From the NCBI GenBank assembly GCA_032718475.1, contig JAUCBJ010000306.1:59994-123993 (forward strand): 64,000 nucleotides of DNA, read 5' to 3'. Positions 31,701-46,700 of this stretch are shown piece after piece. The position numbers were made by a program, and so were the translations under genes. Under the pieces are notes generated by a model. It was not told where the DNA came from. It worked only from the letters and a program-made list of their open reading frames with translations, and made no database searches. Every line of letters begins with the position of its first letter. Within the stretch, counting starts at the first letter, position 1. The stretch comes from Nemertoderma westbladi (lineage: Eukaryota > Xenacoelomorpha > Nemertodermatida > Nemertodermatidae).

Positions 31701-34700
31701 AGTAATAGCAAACCTTATACTTACTGTAATAGCAAACTTTATACTTACTGCAATAGCAAACTTTATACTTACTGTAATAGCAAACTTTATACTTACTGTA
31801 ATAGCAAACTTTATACTTACTGTATTAGCAAATTTTATACTTACTGTAATAGCAAACTTTATACTTACTGTAATAGCAAACTTTATACTTACTATAATAG
31901 CAAACCTTATACTTACTGTAATAGCAAACTTTATACTTACTGTAATAGCAAACTTTAGACTTACTGTAATAGCAAACTTTATACTTACTGTAATAGCAAA
32001 CTTTATACTTACTGTAATAGCAAACTTTATACTTACAGTAATAGCAAACTTTATACTTACTGTAATAGCAAACTTTATACTTACAGTAATAGCAAACTTT
32101 ATACTTACAGTAATAGCAAACTTTAGACTTACTGTAATAGCAAACTTTATACTTACAGTAATAGCAAACTTTATACTTACTATAATAGCAAATTTTATAC
32201 TTACTGTAATAGCAAACTTTATACTTACTGTAATAGCAAACTTTATACTTACTGTAATAGCAAACTTTAGACTTACTGTAATAGCAAACTTTATACTTAC
32301 TGTAATAGAAAACTTTATACTTACTGTAATAGCAAACTTTATACTTACAGTAATAGCAAACTTTATACTTACTGTAATAGCAAACTTTATACTTACAGTA
32401 ATAGCAAACTTTATACTTACAGTAATAGCAAACTTTAGACTTACTGTAATAGCAAACTTTATACTTACAGTAATAGCAAACTTTATACTTACTGTAATAG
32501 CAAATTTTATACTTACTGTAATAGCAAACTTTATACTTACTGTAATAGTAAACTTTATACTTACTGTAATAGTAAACTTTATACTTACTGTAATAGCAAA
32601 CTTTATACTTACTGTAATAGCAAACTTTATACTTACTGTAATAGCAAACCTTATACTTACTGTAATAGCAAACTTTATACTTACTGTAATAGCAAACTTT
32701 ATACTTACTGTAATAGCAAACTTTATACTTACTGTAATAGCAAACTTTATACTTACTGTAATAGCAAACTTTATACTTACTGTAATAGCAAACTTTATAC
32801 TTACTGTAATAGCAAACTTTATACTTACTGTATTAGCAAATTTTATACTTACTGTAATAGCAAACTTTATACTTACTGTAATAGCAAACTTTATACTTAC
32901 TGTATTAGCAAATTTTATACTTACTGTAATAGCAAACTTTATACTTACTGTAATAGCAAACTTTATACTTACTGTAATAGCAAACTTTATACTTACTGTA
33001 ATAGCAAATTTTATACTTACTGTAATAGCAAACTTTATACTTACTGTAATAGTAAACTTTATACTTACTGTAATAGTAAACTTTATACTTACTGTAATAG
33101 CAAACTTTATACTTACTGTAATAGCAAACTTTATACTTACTGTAATAGCAAACCATATACTTACTGTAATAGCAAACTTTATACTTACTGTAATAGCAAA
33201 CTTTATACTTACTGTAATAGCAAACTTTATACTTACTGTAATAGCAAACTTTATACTTACTGTAATAGCAAACTTTATACTTACTGTAATAGCAAACTTT
33301 ATACTTACAGTAATAGCAAACTTTATACTTACTGTAATAGCAAACTTTATACTTACTGTAATAGCAAACTTTATACTTACTGTAATAGCAAACTTTATAC
33401 TTACTGTAATAGTAAACTTTATACTTACTGTAATAGTAAACTTTATACTTACTGTAATAGCAAACTTTATACTTACTGTAATAGCAAACTTTATACTTAC
33501 TGTAATAGCAAACTTTAGACTTACTGTAATAGCAAACTTTATACTTACTGTAATAGCAAACTTTATACTTACTGTAATAGCAAACTTTATACTTACAGTA
33601 ATAGCAAACTTTATACTTACTGTAATAGCAAACTTTATACTTACAGTAATAGCAAACTTTATACTTACAGTAATAGCAAACTTTAGACTTACTGTAATAG
33701 CAAACTTTATACTTACAGTAATAGCAAACTTTATACTTACTGTAATAGCAAATTTTATACTTACTGTAATAGCAAACTTTATACTTACTGTAATAGCAAA
33801 TTTTATACTTACTGTAATAGCAAACTTTATACTTACTGTAATAGCAAACTTTATACTTACAGTAATAGCAAACTTTATACTTACAGTAATAGCAAACTTT
33901 ATACTTACTGTAATAGCAAACTTTATACTTACAGTAATAGCAAACTTTATACTTACTGTAATAGCAAACTTTATACTTACTGTAATAGTAAACTTTATAC
34001 TTACTGTAATAGTAAACTTTATACTTACTGTAATAGCAAACTTTATACTTACTGTAATAGCAAACTTTATACTTACTGTAATAGCAAACTTTAGACTTAC
34101 TGTAATAGCAAACTTTATACTTACTGTAATAGCAAACTTTATACTTACTGTAATAGCAAACTTTATACTTACAGTAATAGCAAACTTTATACTTACTGTA
34201 ATAGCAAACTTTATACTTACAGTAATAGCAAACTTTATACTTACAGTAATAGCAAACTTTAGACTTACTGTAATAGCAAACTTTATACTTACAGTAATAG
34301 CAAACTTTATACTTACTATAATAGCAAATTTTATACTTACTGTAATAGCAAACTTTATACTTACAGTAATAGCAAACTTTATACTTACAGTAATAGCAAA
34401 CTTTAGACTTACTGTAATAGCAAACTTTATACTTACTGTAATAGCAAACTTTATACTTACAGTAATAGCAAACCTTATACTTACTGTAATAGCAAACTTT
34501 ATACTTACTGCAATAGCAAACTTTATACTTACTGTAATAGCAAACTTTATACTTACTGTATTAGCAAATTTTATACTTACTGTAATAGCAAACTTTATAC
34601 TTACTGTATTAGCAAATTTTATACTTACTGTAATAGCAAACTTTATACTTACTATAATAGCAAACCTTATACTTACTGTAATAGCAAACTTTATACTTAC

Positions 34701-37700
34701 TGTAATAGCAAACTTTAGACTTACTGTAATAGCAAACTTTATACTTACTGTAATAGCAAACTTTATACTTACTGTAATAGCAAACTTTATACTTACAGTA
34801 ATAGCAAACTTTATACTTACTGTAATAGCAAACTTTATACTTACAGTAATAGCAAACTTTATACTTACAGTAATAGCAAACTTTAGACTTACTGTAATAG
34901 CAAACTTTATACTTACAGTAATAGCAAACTTTATACTTACTATAATAGCAAATTTTATACTTACTGTAATAGCAAACTTTATACTTACTGTAATAGCAAA
35001 CTTTATACTTACTGTAATAGCAAACTTTAGACTTACTGTAATAGCAAACTTTATACTTACTGTAATAGCAAACTTTATACTTACTGTAATAGCAAACTTT
35101 ATACTTACAGTAATAGCAAACTTTATACTTACTGTAATAGCAAACTTTATACTTACAGTAATAGCAAACTTTATACTTACAGTAATAGTAAACTTTATAC
35201 TTACTGTAATAGTAAACTTTATACTTACTGTAATAGCAAACTTTATACTTACTGTAATAGCAAACTTTATACTTACTGTAATAGCAAACCATATACTTAC
35301 TGTAATAGCAAACTTTATACTTACTGTAATAGCAAACTTTATACTTACTGTAATAGCAAACTTTATACTTACTGTAATAGCAAACTTTATACTTACTGTA
35401 ATAGCAAACTTTATACTTACTGTAATAGCAAACTTTATACTTACAGTAATAGCAAACTTTATACTTACTGTAATAGCAAACTTTATACTTACTGTAATAG
35501 CAAACTTTATACTTACTGTAATAGCAAACTTTATACTTACTGTAATAGTAAACTTTATACTTACTGTAATAGTAAACTTTATACTTACTGTAATAGCAAA
35601 CTTTATACTTACTGTAATAGCAAACTTTATACTTACTGTAATAGCAAACTTTAGACTTACTGTAATAGCAAACTTTATACTTACTGTAATAGCAAACTTT
35701 ATACTTACTGTAATAGCAAACTTTATACTTACAGTAATAGCAAACTTTATACTTACTGTAATAGCAAACTTTATACTTACAGTAATAGCAAACTTTATAC
35801 TTACAGTAACAGCAAACTTTAGACTTACTGTAATAGCAAACTTTATACTTACAGTAATAGCAAACTTTATACTTACTGTAATAGCAAACTTTATACTTAC
35901 TGTAATAGTAAACTTTATACTTACTGTAATAGCAAACTTTATACTTACTGTAATAGCAAACTTTATACTTACTGTAATAGCAAACCTTATACTTACTGTA
36001 ATAGCAAACTTTATACTTACTGTAATAGCAAACTTTATACTTACTGTAATAGCAAACTTTATACTTACTGTAATAGCAAACTTTATACTTACTGTAATAG
36101 CAAACTTTATACTTACTGTAATAGCAAACTTTATACTTACAGTAATAGCAAACTTTATACTTACTGTAATAGCAAACTTTATACTTACTGTAATAGCAAA
36201 CTTTATACTTACTGTAATAGCAAACTTTATACTTACTGTAATAGTAAACTTTATACTTACTGTAATAGTAAACTTTATACTTACTGTAATAGCAAACTTT
36301 ATACTTACTGTAATAGCAAACTTTATACTTACTGTAATAGCAAACTTTAGACTTACTGTAATAGCAAACTTTATACTTACTGTAATAGCAAACTTTATAC
36401 TTACTGTAATAGCAAACTTTATACTTACAGTAATAGCAAACTTTATACTTACTGTAATAGCAAACTTTATACTTACAGTAATAGCAAACTTTATACTTAC
36501 AGTAATAGCAAACTTTAGACTTACTGTAATAGCAAACTTTATACTTACAGTAATAGCAAACTTTATACTTACTATAATAGCAAATTTTATACTTACTGTA
36601 ATAGCAAACTTTATACTTACAGTAATAGCAAACTTTATACTTACAGTAATAGCAAACTTTAGACTTACTGTAATAGCAAACTTTATACTTACAGTAATAG
36701 CAAACTTTATACTTACAGTAATAGCAAACTTTAGACTTACTATAATAGCAAACTTTAGACTTACTGTAATAGCAAACTTTATACTTACTGTAATAGCAAA
36801 CTTTATACTTACAGTAATAGCAAACTTTATACTTACAGTAATAGCAAACTTTAGACTTACTGTAATAGCAAACTTTATACTTACAGTAATAGCAAACTTT
36901 ATACTTACTGTAATAGCAAATTTTATACTTACTGTAATAGCAAACTTTATACTTACTGTAATAGTAAACTTTATACTTACTGTAATAGTAAACTTTATAC
37001 TTACTGTAATAGCAAACTTTATACTTACTGTAATAGCAAACTTTATACTTACTGTAATAGCAAACCTTATACTTACTGTAATAGCAAACTTTATACTTAC
37101 TGTAATAGCAAACTTTATACTTACTGTAATAGCAAACTTTATACTTACTGTAATAGCAAACTTTATACTTACTGTAATAGCAAACTTTATACTTACTGTA
37201 ATAGCAAACTTTATACTTACTGTAATAGCAAACTTTATACTTACTGTATTAGCAAATTTTATACTTACTGTAATAGCAAACTTTATACTTACTGTAATAG
37301 CAAACTTTATACTTACTGTATTAGCAAATTTTATACTTACTGTAATAGCAAACTTTATACTTACTGTAATAGCAAACTTTAGACTTACTGTAATAGCAAA
37401 CTTTATACTTACAGTAATAGCAAACTTTATACTTACTGTAATAGCAAACTTTATACTTACTGTAATAGCAAACTTTATACTTACTGTAATAGCAAACTTT
37501 ATACTTACTGTAATAGCAAACTTTATACTTACTGTAATAGCAAACTTTATACTTACTGTAATAGCAAACTTTATACTTACTGTAATAGCAAACTTTATAC
37601 TTACTGTATTAGCAAATTTTATACTTACTGTAATAGCAAACTTTATACTTACTGTAATAGCAAACTTTATACTTACAGTAATAGCAAACTTTATACTTAC

Positions 37701-40700
37701 TGTAATAGCAAACTTTATACTTACTGTAATAGCAAACTTTATACTTACTGTAATAGCAAACTTTATACTTACTGTAATAGCAAACTTTATACTTACTGTA
37801 ATAGCAAACTTTAGACTTACTGTAATAGCAAACTTTATACTTACAGTAATAGCAAACTTTATACTTACTGTAATAGCAAACTTTATACTTACTGTAATAG
37901 CAAACTTTATACTTACTGTAATAGCAAATTTTATACTTACTGTAATAGCAAACTTTATACTTACTGTAATAGTAAACTTTATACTTACTGTAATAGTAAA
38001 CTTTATACTTACTGTAATAGCAAACTTTATACTTACTGTAATAGCAAACTTTATACTTACTGTAATAGCAAACTTTATACTTACTGTAATAGCAAACTTT
38101 ATACTTACTGTAATAGCAAACTTTATACTTACTGTAATAGCAAACTTTATACTTACTGTAATAGCAAACTTTAGACTTACTGTAATAGCAAACTTTATAC
38201 TTACAGTAATAGCAAACTTTATACTTACTGTAATAGCAAACTTTATACTTACTGTAATAGCAAACTTTATACTTACTGTAATAGCAAATTTTATACTTAC
38301 TGTAATAGCAAACTTTATACTTACTGTAATAGTAAACTTTATACTTACTGTAATAGTAAACTTTATACTTACTGTAATAGCAAACTTTATACTTACTGTA
38401 ATAGCAAACTTTATACTTACTGTAATAGCAAACCATATACTTACTGTAATAGCAAACTTTATACTTACTGTAATAGCAAACTTTATACTTACTGTAATAG
38501 CAAACTTTATACTTACTGTAATAGCAAACTTTATACTTACTGTAATAGCAAACTTTATACTTACTGTAATAGCAAACTTTATACTTACAGTAATAGCAAA
38601 CTTTATACTTACTGTAATAGCAAACTTTATACTTACTGTAATAGCAAACTTTATACTTACTGTAATAGCAAACTTTATACTTACTGTAATAGTAAACTTT
38701 ATACTTACTGTAATAGTAAACTTTATACTTACTGTAATAGCAAACTTTATACTTACTGTAATAGCAAACTTTATACTTACTGTAATAGCAAACTTTAGAC
38801 TTACTGTAATAGCAAACTTTATACTTACTGTAATAGCAAACTTTAGACTTACTGTAATAGCAAACTTTATACTTACAGTAATAGCAAACTTTATACTTAC
38901 TGTAATAGCAAACTTTATACTTACAGTAATAGCAAACTTTATACTTACTGTAACAGCAAACTTTAGACTTACTGTAATAGCAAATTTTATACTTACTGTA
39001 ATAGCAAACTTTATACTTACTGTAATAGTAAACTTTATACTTACTGTAATAGTAAACTTTATACTTACTGTAATAGCAAACTTTATACTTACTGTAATAG
39101 CAAACTTTATACTTACTGTAATAGCAAACCTTATACTTACTGTAATAGCAAACTTTATACTTACTGTAATAGCAAACCTTATACTTACTGTAATAGCAAA
39201 CTTTATACTTACTGTAATAGCAAACTTTATACTTACTGTAATAGCAAACTTTATACTTACTGTAATAGCAAACTTTATACTTACTGTAATAGCAAACTTT
39301 ATACTTACTGTAATAGCAAACTTTATACTTACAGTAATAGCAAACTTTATACTTACTGTAATAGCAAACTTTATACTTACTGTAATAGCAAACTTTATAC
39401 TTACTGTAATAGCAAACTTTATACTTACTGTAATAGTAAACTTTATACTTACTGTAATAGTAAACTTTATACTTACTGTAATAGCAAACTTTATACTTAC
39501 TGTAATAGCAAACTTTATACTTACTGTAATAGCAAACTTTAGACTTACTGTAATAGCAAACTTTATACTTACTGTAATAGCAAACTTTATACTTACTGTA
39601 ATAGCAAACTTTATACTTACAGTAATAGCAAACTTTATACTTACTGTAATAGCAAACTTTATACTTACAGTAATAGCAAACTTTATACTTACAGTAATAG
39701 CAAACTTTAGACTTACTGTAATAGCAAACTTTATACTTACAGTAATAGCAAACTTTATACTTACTATAATAGCAAATTTTATACTTACTGTAATAGCAAA
39801 CTTTATACTTACAGTAATAGCAAACTTTATACTTACAGTAATAGCAAACTTTAGACTTACTGTAATAGCAAACTTTATACTTACAGTAATAGCAAACTTT
39901 ATACTTACAGTAATAGCAAACTTTAGACTTACTATAATAGCAAACTTTAGACTTACTGTAATTGCAAACTTTATACTTACAGTAATAGCAAACTTTATAC
40001 TTACAGTAATAGCAAACTTTATACTTACTATAATAGCAAATTTTATACTTACTGTAATAGCAAACTTTATACTTACAGTAATAGCAAACATTATACTTAC
40101 AGTAATAGCAAACTTTATACTTACTATAATAGCAAACTTTATACTTACAGAAATAGCAAACTTTATACTTACTGTATTAGCAAACTTTATACTTACTGTA
40201 ATAGCAAACTTTATACTTACTGTAATAGCAAACTTTATACTTACTGTAATAGCAAACTTTATACTTACTGTAATAGCAAACTTTATACTTACAGTAATAG
40301 CAAACTTTATACTTACTGTAATAGCAAACTTTATACTTACTGTAATAGCAAACTTTATACTTACTGTAATAGCAAACTTTATACTTACTGTAATAGCAAA
40401 CTTTATACTTACTGTAATAGTAAACTTTATACTTACTGTAATAGTAAACTTTATACTTACTGTAATAGCAAACTTTATACTTACTGTAATAGCAAACTTT
40501 ATACTTACTGTAATAGCAAACCTTATACTTACTGTAATAGCAAACTTTATACTTACTGTAATAGCAAACTTTATACTTACTGTAATAGCAAACTTTATAC
40601 TTACTGTAATAGCAAACTTTAGACTTACTGTAATAGCAAACTTTATACTTACTGTAATAGCAAACTTTATACTTACTGTAATAGCAAACTTTATACTTAC

Positions 40701-43700
40701 TGTATTAGCAAACTTTATACTTACTGTAATAGCAAACTTTATACTTACTGTAATAGCAAACTTTATACTTACTGTATTAGCAAACTTTATACTTACTGTA
40801 ATAGCAAACTTTATACTTACTGTAATAGCAAACTTTATACTTACTGTAATAGCAAACTTTATACTTACTGTAATAGCAAATTTTATACTTACTGTAATAG
40901 CAAACTTTATACTTACTGTAATAGTAAACTTTATACTTACTGTAATAGTAAACTTTATACTTACTGTAATAGCAAACTTTATACTTACTGTAATAGCAAA
41001 CTTTATACTTACTGTAATAGCAAACCATATACTTACTGTAATAGCAAACTTTATACTTACTGTAATAGCAAACTTTATACTTACTGTAATAGCAAACTTT
41101 ATACTTACTGTAATAGCAAACTTTATACTTACTGTAATAGCAAACTTTATACTTACTGTAATAGCAAACTTTATACTTACAGTAATAGCAAACTTTATAC
41201 TTACTGTAATAGCAAACTTTATACTTACTGTAATAGCAAACTTTATACTTACTGTAATAGCAAACTTTATACTTACTGTAATAGTAAACTTTATACTTAC
41301 TGTAATAGTAAACTTTATACTTACTGTAATAGCAAACTTTATACTTACTGTAATAGCAAACTTTATACTTACTGTAATAGCAAACTTTAGACTTACTGTA
41401 ATAGCAAACTTTATACTTACTGTAATAGCAAACTTTATACTTACTGTAATAGCAAACTTTATACTTACAGTAATAGCAAACTTTATACTTACTGTAATAG
41501 CAAACTTTATACTTACAGTAATAGCAAACTTTATACTTACAGTAACAGCAAACTTTAGACTTACTGTAATAGCAAACTTTATACTTACAGTAATAGCAAA
41601 CTTTATACTTACTGTAATAGCAAATTTTATACTTACTGTAATAGCAAACTTTATACTTACTGTAATAGTAAACTTTATACTTACTGTAATAGTAAACTTT
41701 ATACTTACTGTAATAGCAAACTTTATACTTACTGTAATAGCAAACTTTATACTTACTGTAATAGCAAACCTTATACTTACTGTAATAGCAAACTTTATAC
41801 TTACTGTAATAGCAAACTTTATACTTACTGTAATAGCAAACTTTATACTTACTGTAATAGCAAACTTTATACTTACTGTAATAGCAAACTTTATACTTAC
41901 TGTAATAGCAAACTTTATACTTACAGTAATAGCAAACTTTATACTTACTGTAATAGCAAACTTTATACTTACTGTAATAGCAAACTTTATACTTACTGTA
42001 ATAGCAAACTTTATACTTACTGTAATAGTAAACTTTATACTTACTGTAATAGTAAACTTTATACTTACTGTAATAGCAAACTTTATACTTACTGTAATAG
42101 CAAACTTTATACTTACTGTAATAGCAAACTTTAGACTTACTGTAATAGCAAACTTTATACTTACTGTAATAGCAAACTTTATACTTACTGTAATAGCAAA
42201 CTTTATACTTACAGTAATAGCAAACTTTATACTTACTGTAATAGCAAACTTTATACTTACAGTAATAGCAAACTTTATACTTACAGTAATAGCAAACTTT
42301 AGACTTACTGTAATAGCAAACTTTATACTTACAGTAATAGCAAACTTTATACTTACTATAATAGCAAATTTTATACTTACTGTAATAGCAAACTTTATAC
42401 TTACAGTAATAGCAAACTTTATACTTACAGTAATAGCAAACTTTAGACTTACTGTAATAGCAAACTTTATACTTACAGTAATAGCAAACTTTATACTTAC
42501 AGTAATAGCAAACTTTAGACTTACTATAATAGCAAACTTTAGACTTACTGTAATAGCAAACTTTATACTTACTGTAATAGCAAACTTTATACTTACAGTA
42601 ATAGCAAACTTTATACTTACAGTAATAGCAAACTTTAGACTTACTGTAATAGCAAACTTTATACTTACAGTAATAGCAAACTTTATACTTACTGTAATAG
42701 CAAATTTTATACTTACTGTAATAGCAAACTTTATACTTACTGTAATAGTAAACTTTATACTTACTGTAATAGTAAACTTTATACTTACTGTAATAGCAAA
42801 CTTTATACTTACTGTAATAGCAAACTTTATACTTACTGTAATAGCAAACCTTATACTTACTGTAATAGCAAACTTTATACTTACTGTAATAGCAAACTTT
42901 ATACTTACTGTAATAGCAAACTTTATACTTACTGTAATAGCAAACTTTATACTTACTGTAATAGCAAACTTTATACTTACTGTAATAGCAAACTTTATAC
43001 TTACTGTAATAGCAAACTTTATACTTACTGTATTAGCAAATTTTATACTTACTGTAATAGCAAACTTTATACTTACTGTAATAGCAAACTTTATACTTAC
43101 TGTAATAGCAAACTTTATACTTACTGTAATAGCAAACTTTATACTTACTGTAATAGCAAACTTTAGACTTACTGTAATAGCAAACTTTATACTTACAGTA
43201 ATAGCAAACTTTATACTTACTGTAATAGCAAACTTTATACTTACTGTAATAGCAAACTTTATACTTACTGTAATAGCAAACTTTATACTTACTGTAATAG
43301 CAAACTTTATACTTACTGTAATAGCAAACTTTATACTTACTGTAATAGCAAACTTTATACTTACTGTAATAGCAAACTTTATACTTACTGTATTAGCAAA
43401 TTTTATACTTACTGTAATAGCAAACTTTATACTTACTGTAATAGCAAACTTTATACTTACAGTAATAGCAAACTTTATACTTACTGTAATAGCAAACTTT
43501 ATACTTACTGTAATAGCAAACTTTATACTTACTGTAATAGCAAACTTTATACTTACTGTAATAGCAAACTTTATACTTACTGTAATAGCAAACTTTAGAC
43601 TTACTGTAATAGCAAACTTTATACTTACAGTAATAGCAAACTTTATACTTACTGTAATGGCAAACTTTATACTTACTGTAATAGCAAACTTTATACTTAC

Positions 43701-46700
43701 TGTAATAGCAAATTTTATACTTACTGTAATAGCAAACTTTATACTTACTGTAATAGTAAACTTTATACTTACTGTAATAGTAAACTTTATACTTACTGTA
43801 ATAGCAAACTTTATACTTACTGTAATAGCAAACTTTATACTTACTGTAATAGCAAACTTTATACTTACTGTAATAGCAAACTTTATACTTACTGTAATAG
43901 CAAACTTTATACTTACTGTAATAGCAAACTTTATACTTACTGTAATAGCAAACTTTAGACTTACTGTAATAGCAAACTTTATACTTACAGTAATAGCAAA
44001 CTTTATACTTACTGTAATAGCAAACTTTATACTTACTGTAATAGCAAACTTTATACTTACTGTAATAGCAAATTTTATACTTACTGTAATAGCAAACTTT
44101 ATACTTACTGTAATAGTAAACTTTATACTTACTGTAATAGTAAACTTTATACTTACTGTAATAGCAAACTTTATACTTACTGTAATAGCAAACTTTATAC
44201 TTACTGTAATAGCAAACCATATACTTACTGTAATAGCAAACTTTATACTTACTGTAATAGCAAACTTTATACTTACTGTAATAGCAAACTTTATACTTAC
44301 TGTAATAGCAAACTTTATACTTACTGTAATAGCAAACTTTATACTTACTGTAATAGCAAACTTTATACTTACAGTAATAGCAAACTTTATACTTACTGTA
44401 ATAGCAAACTTTATACTTACTGTAATAGCAAACTTTATACTTACTGTAATAGCAAACTTTATACTTACTGTAATAGTAAACTTTATACTTACTGTAATAG
44501 TAAACTTTATACTTACTGTAATAGCAAACTTTATACTTACTGTAATAGCAAACTTTATTCTTACTGTAATAGCAAACTTTAGACTTACTGTAATAGCAAA
44601 CTTTATACTTACTGTAATAGCAAACTTTAGACTTACTGTAATAGCAAACTTTATACTTACAGTAATAGCAAACTTTATACTTACTGTAATAGCAAACTTT
44701 ATACTTACAGTAATAGCAAACTTTATACTTACTGTAACAGCAAACTTTAGACTTACTGTAATAGCAAATTTTATACTTACTGTAATAGCAAACTTTATAC
44801 TTACTGTAATAGTAAACTTTATACTTACTGTAATAGTAAACTTTATACTTACTGTAATAGCAAACTTTATACTTACTGTAATAGCAAACTTTATACTTAC
44901 TGTAATAGCAAACCTTATACTTACTGTAATAGCAAACTTTATACTTACTGTAATAGCAAACCTTATACTTACTGTAATAGCAAACTTTATACTTACTGTA
45001 ATAGCAAACTTTATACTTACTGTAATAGCAAACTTTATACTTACTGTAATAGCAAACTTTATACTTACTGTAATAGCAAACTTTATACTTACTGTAATAG
45101 CAAACTTTATACTTACAGTAATAGCAAACTTTATACTTACTGTAATAGCAAACTTTATACTTACTGTAATAGCAAACTTTATACTTACTGTAATAGCAAA
45201 CTTTATACTTACTGTAATAGTAAACTTTATACTTACTGTAATAGTAAACTTTATACTTACTGTAATAGCAAACTTTATACTTACTGTAATAGCAAACTTC
45301 ATACTTACTGTAATAGCAAACTTTAGACTTACTGTAATAGCAAACTTTATACTTACTGTAATAGCAAACTTTATACTTACTGTAATAGCAAACTTTATAC
45401 TTACAGTAATAGCAAACTTTATACTTACTGTAATAGCAAACTTTATACTTACAGTAATAGCAAACTTTATACTTACAGTAATAGCAAACTTTAGACTTAC
45501 TGTAATAGCAAACTTTATACTTACAGTAATAGCAAACTTTATACTTACTATAATAGCAAATTTTATACTTACTGTAATAGCAAACTTTATACTTACAGTA
45601 ATAGCAAACTTTATACTTACAGTAATAGCAAACTTTAGACTTACTGTAATAGCAAACTTTATACTTACAGTAATAGCAAACGTTATACTTACAGTAATAG
45701 CAAACTTTAGACTTACTATAATAGCAAACTTTAGACTTACTGTAATTGCAAACTTTATACTTACAGTAATAGCAAACTTTATACTTACAGTAATAGCAAA
45801 CTTTATACTTACTATAATAGCAAATTTTATACTTACTGTAATAGCAAACTTTATACTTACAGTAATAGCAAACATTATACTTACAGTAATAGCAAACTTT
45901 ATACTTACTATAATAGCAAACTTTATACTTACAGAAATAGCAAACTTTATACTTACTGTATTAGCAAACTTTATACTTACTGTAATAGCAAACTTTATAC
46001 TTACTGTAATAGCAAACTTTATACTTACTGTAATAGCAAACTTTATACTTACTGTAATAGCAAACTTTATACTTACAGTAATAGCAAACTTTATACTTAC
46101 TGTAATAGCAAACTTTATACTTACTGTAATAGCAAACTTTATACTTACTGTAATAGCAAATTTTATACTTACTGTAATAGCAAACTTTATACTTACTGGA
46201 ATAGCAAACTTTATACTTACTGTAATAGCAAACTTTATACTTACAGTAATAGCAAACTTTATACTTACTGTAATAGAAAACTTTATACTTACTGTAATAG
46301 CAAACTTTATACTTACTGTAATAGCAAACTTTATACTTACTGTAATAGCAAACTTTATACTTACTGTAATAGCAAACTTTATACTTACTGTAATAGCAAA
46401 CTTTATACTTACTGTAATAGCAAACTTTATACTTACTGTAATAGCAAACTTTATACTTACTGTATTAGCAAACTTTATACTTACTGTAATAGCAAACTTT
46501 ATACTTACTGTATTAGCAAACTTTATACTTACTGTAATAGCAAACTTTATACTTACTGTAATAGCAAACTTTATACTTACTGTAATAGCAAACTTTATAC
46601 TTACTGTAATAGCAAACTTTATACTTACTGTAATAGCAAACTTTATACTTACTGTAATAGCAAACTTTATACTTACTGTAATAGCAAACTTTATACTTAC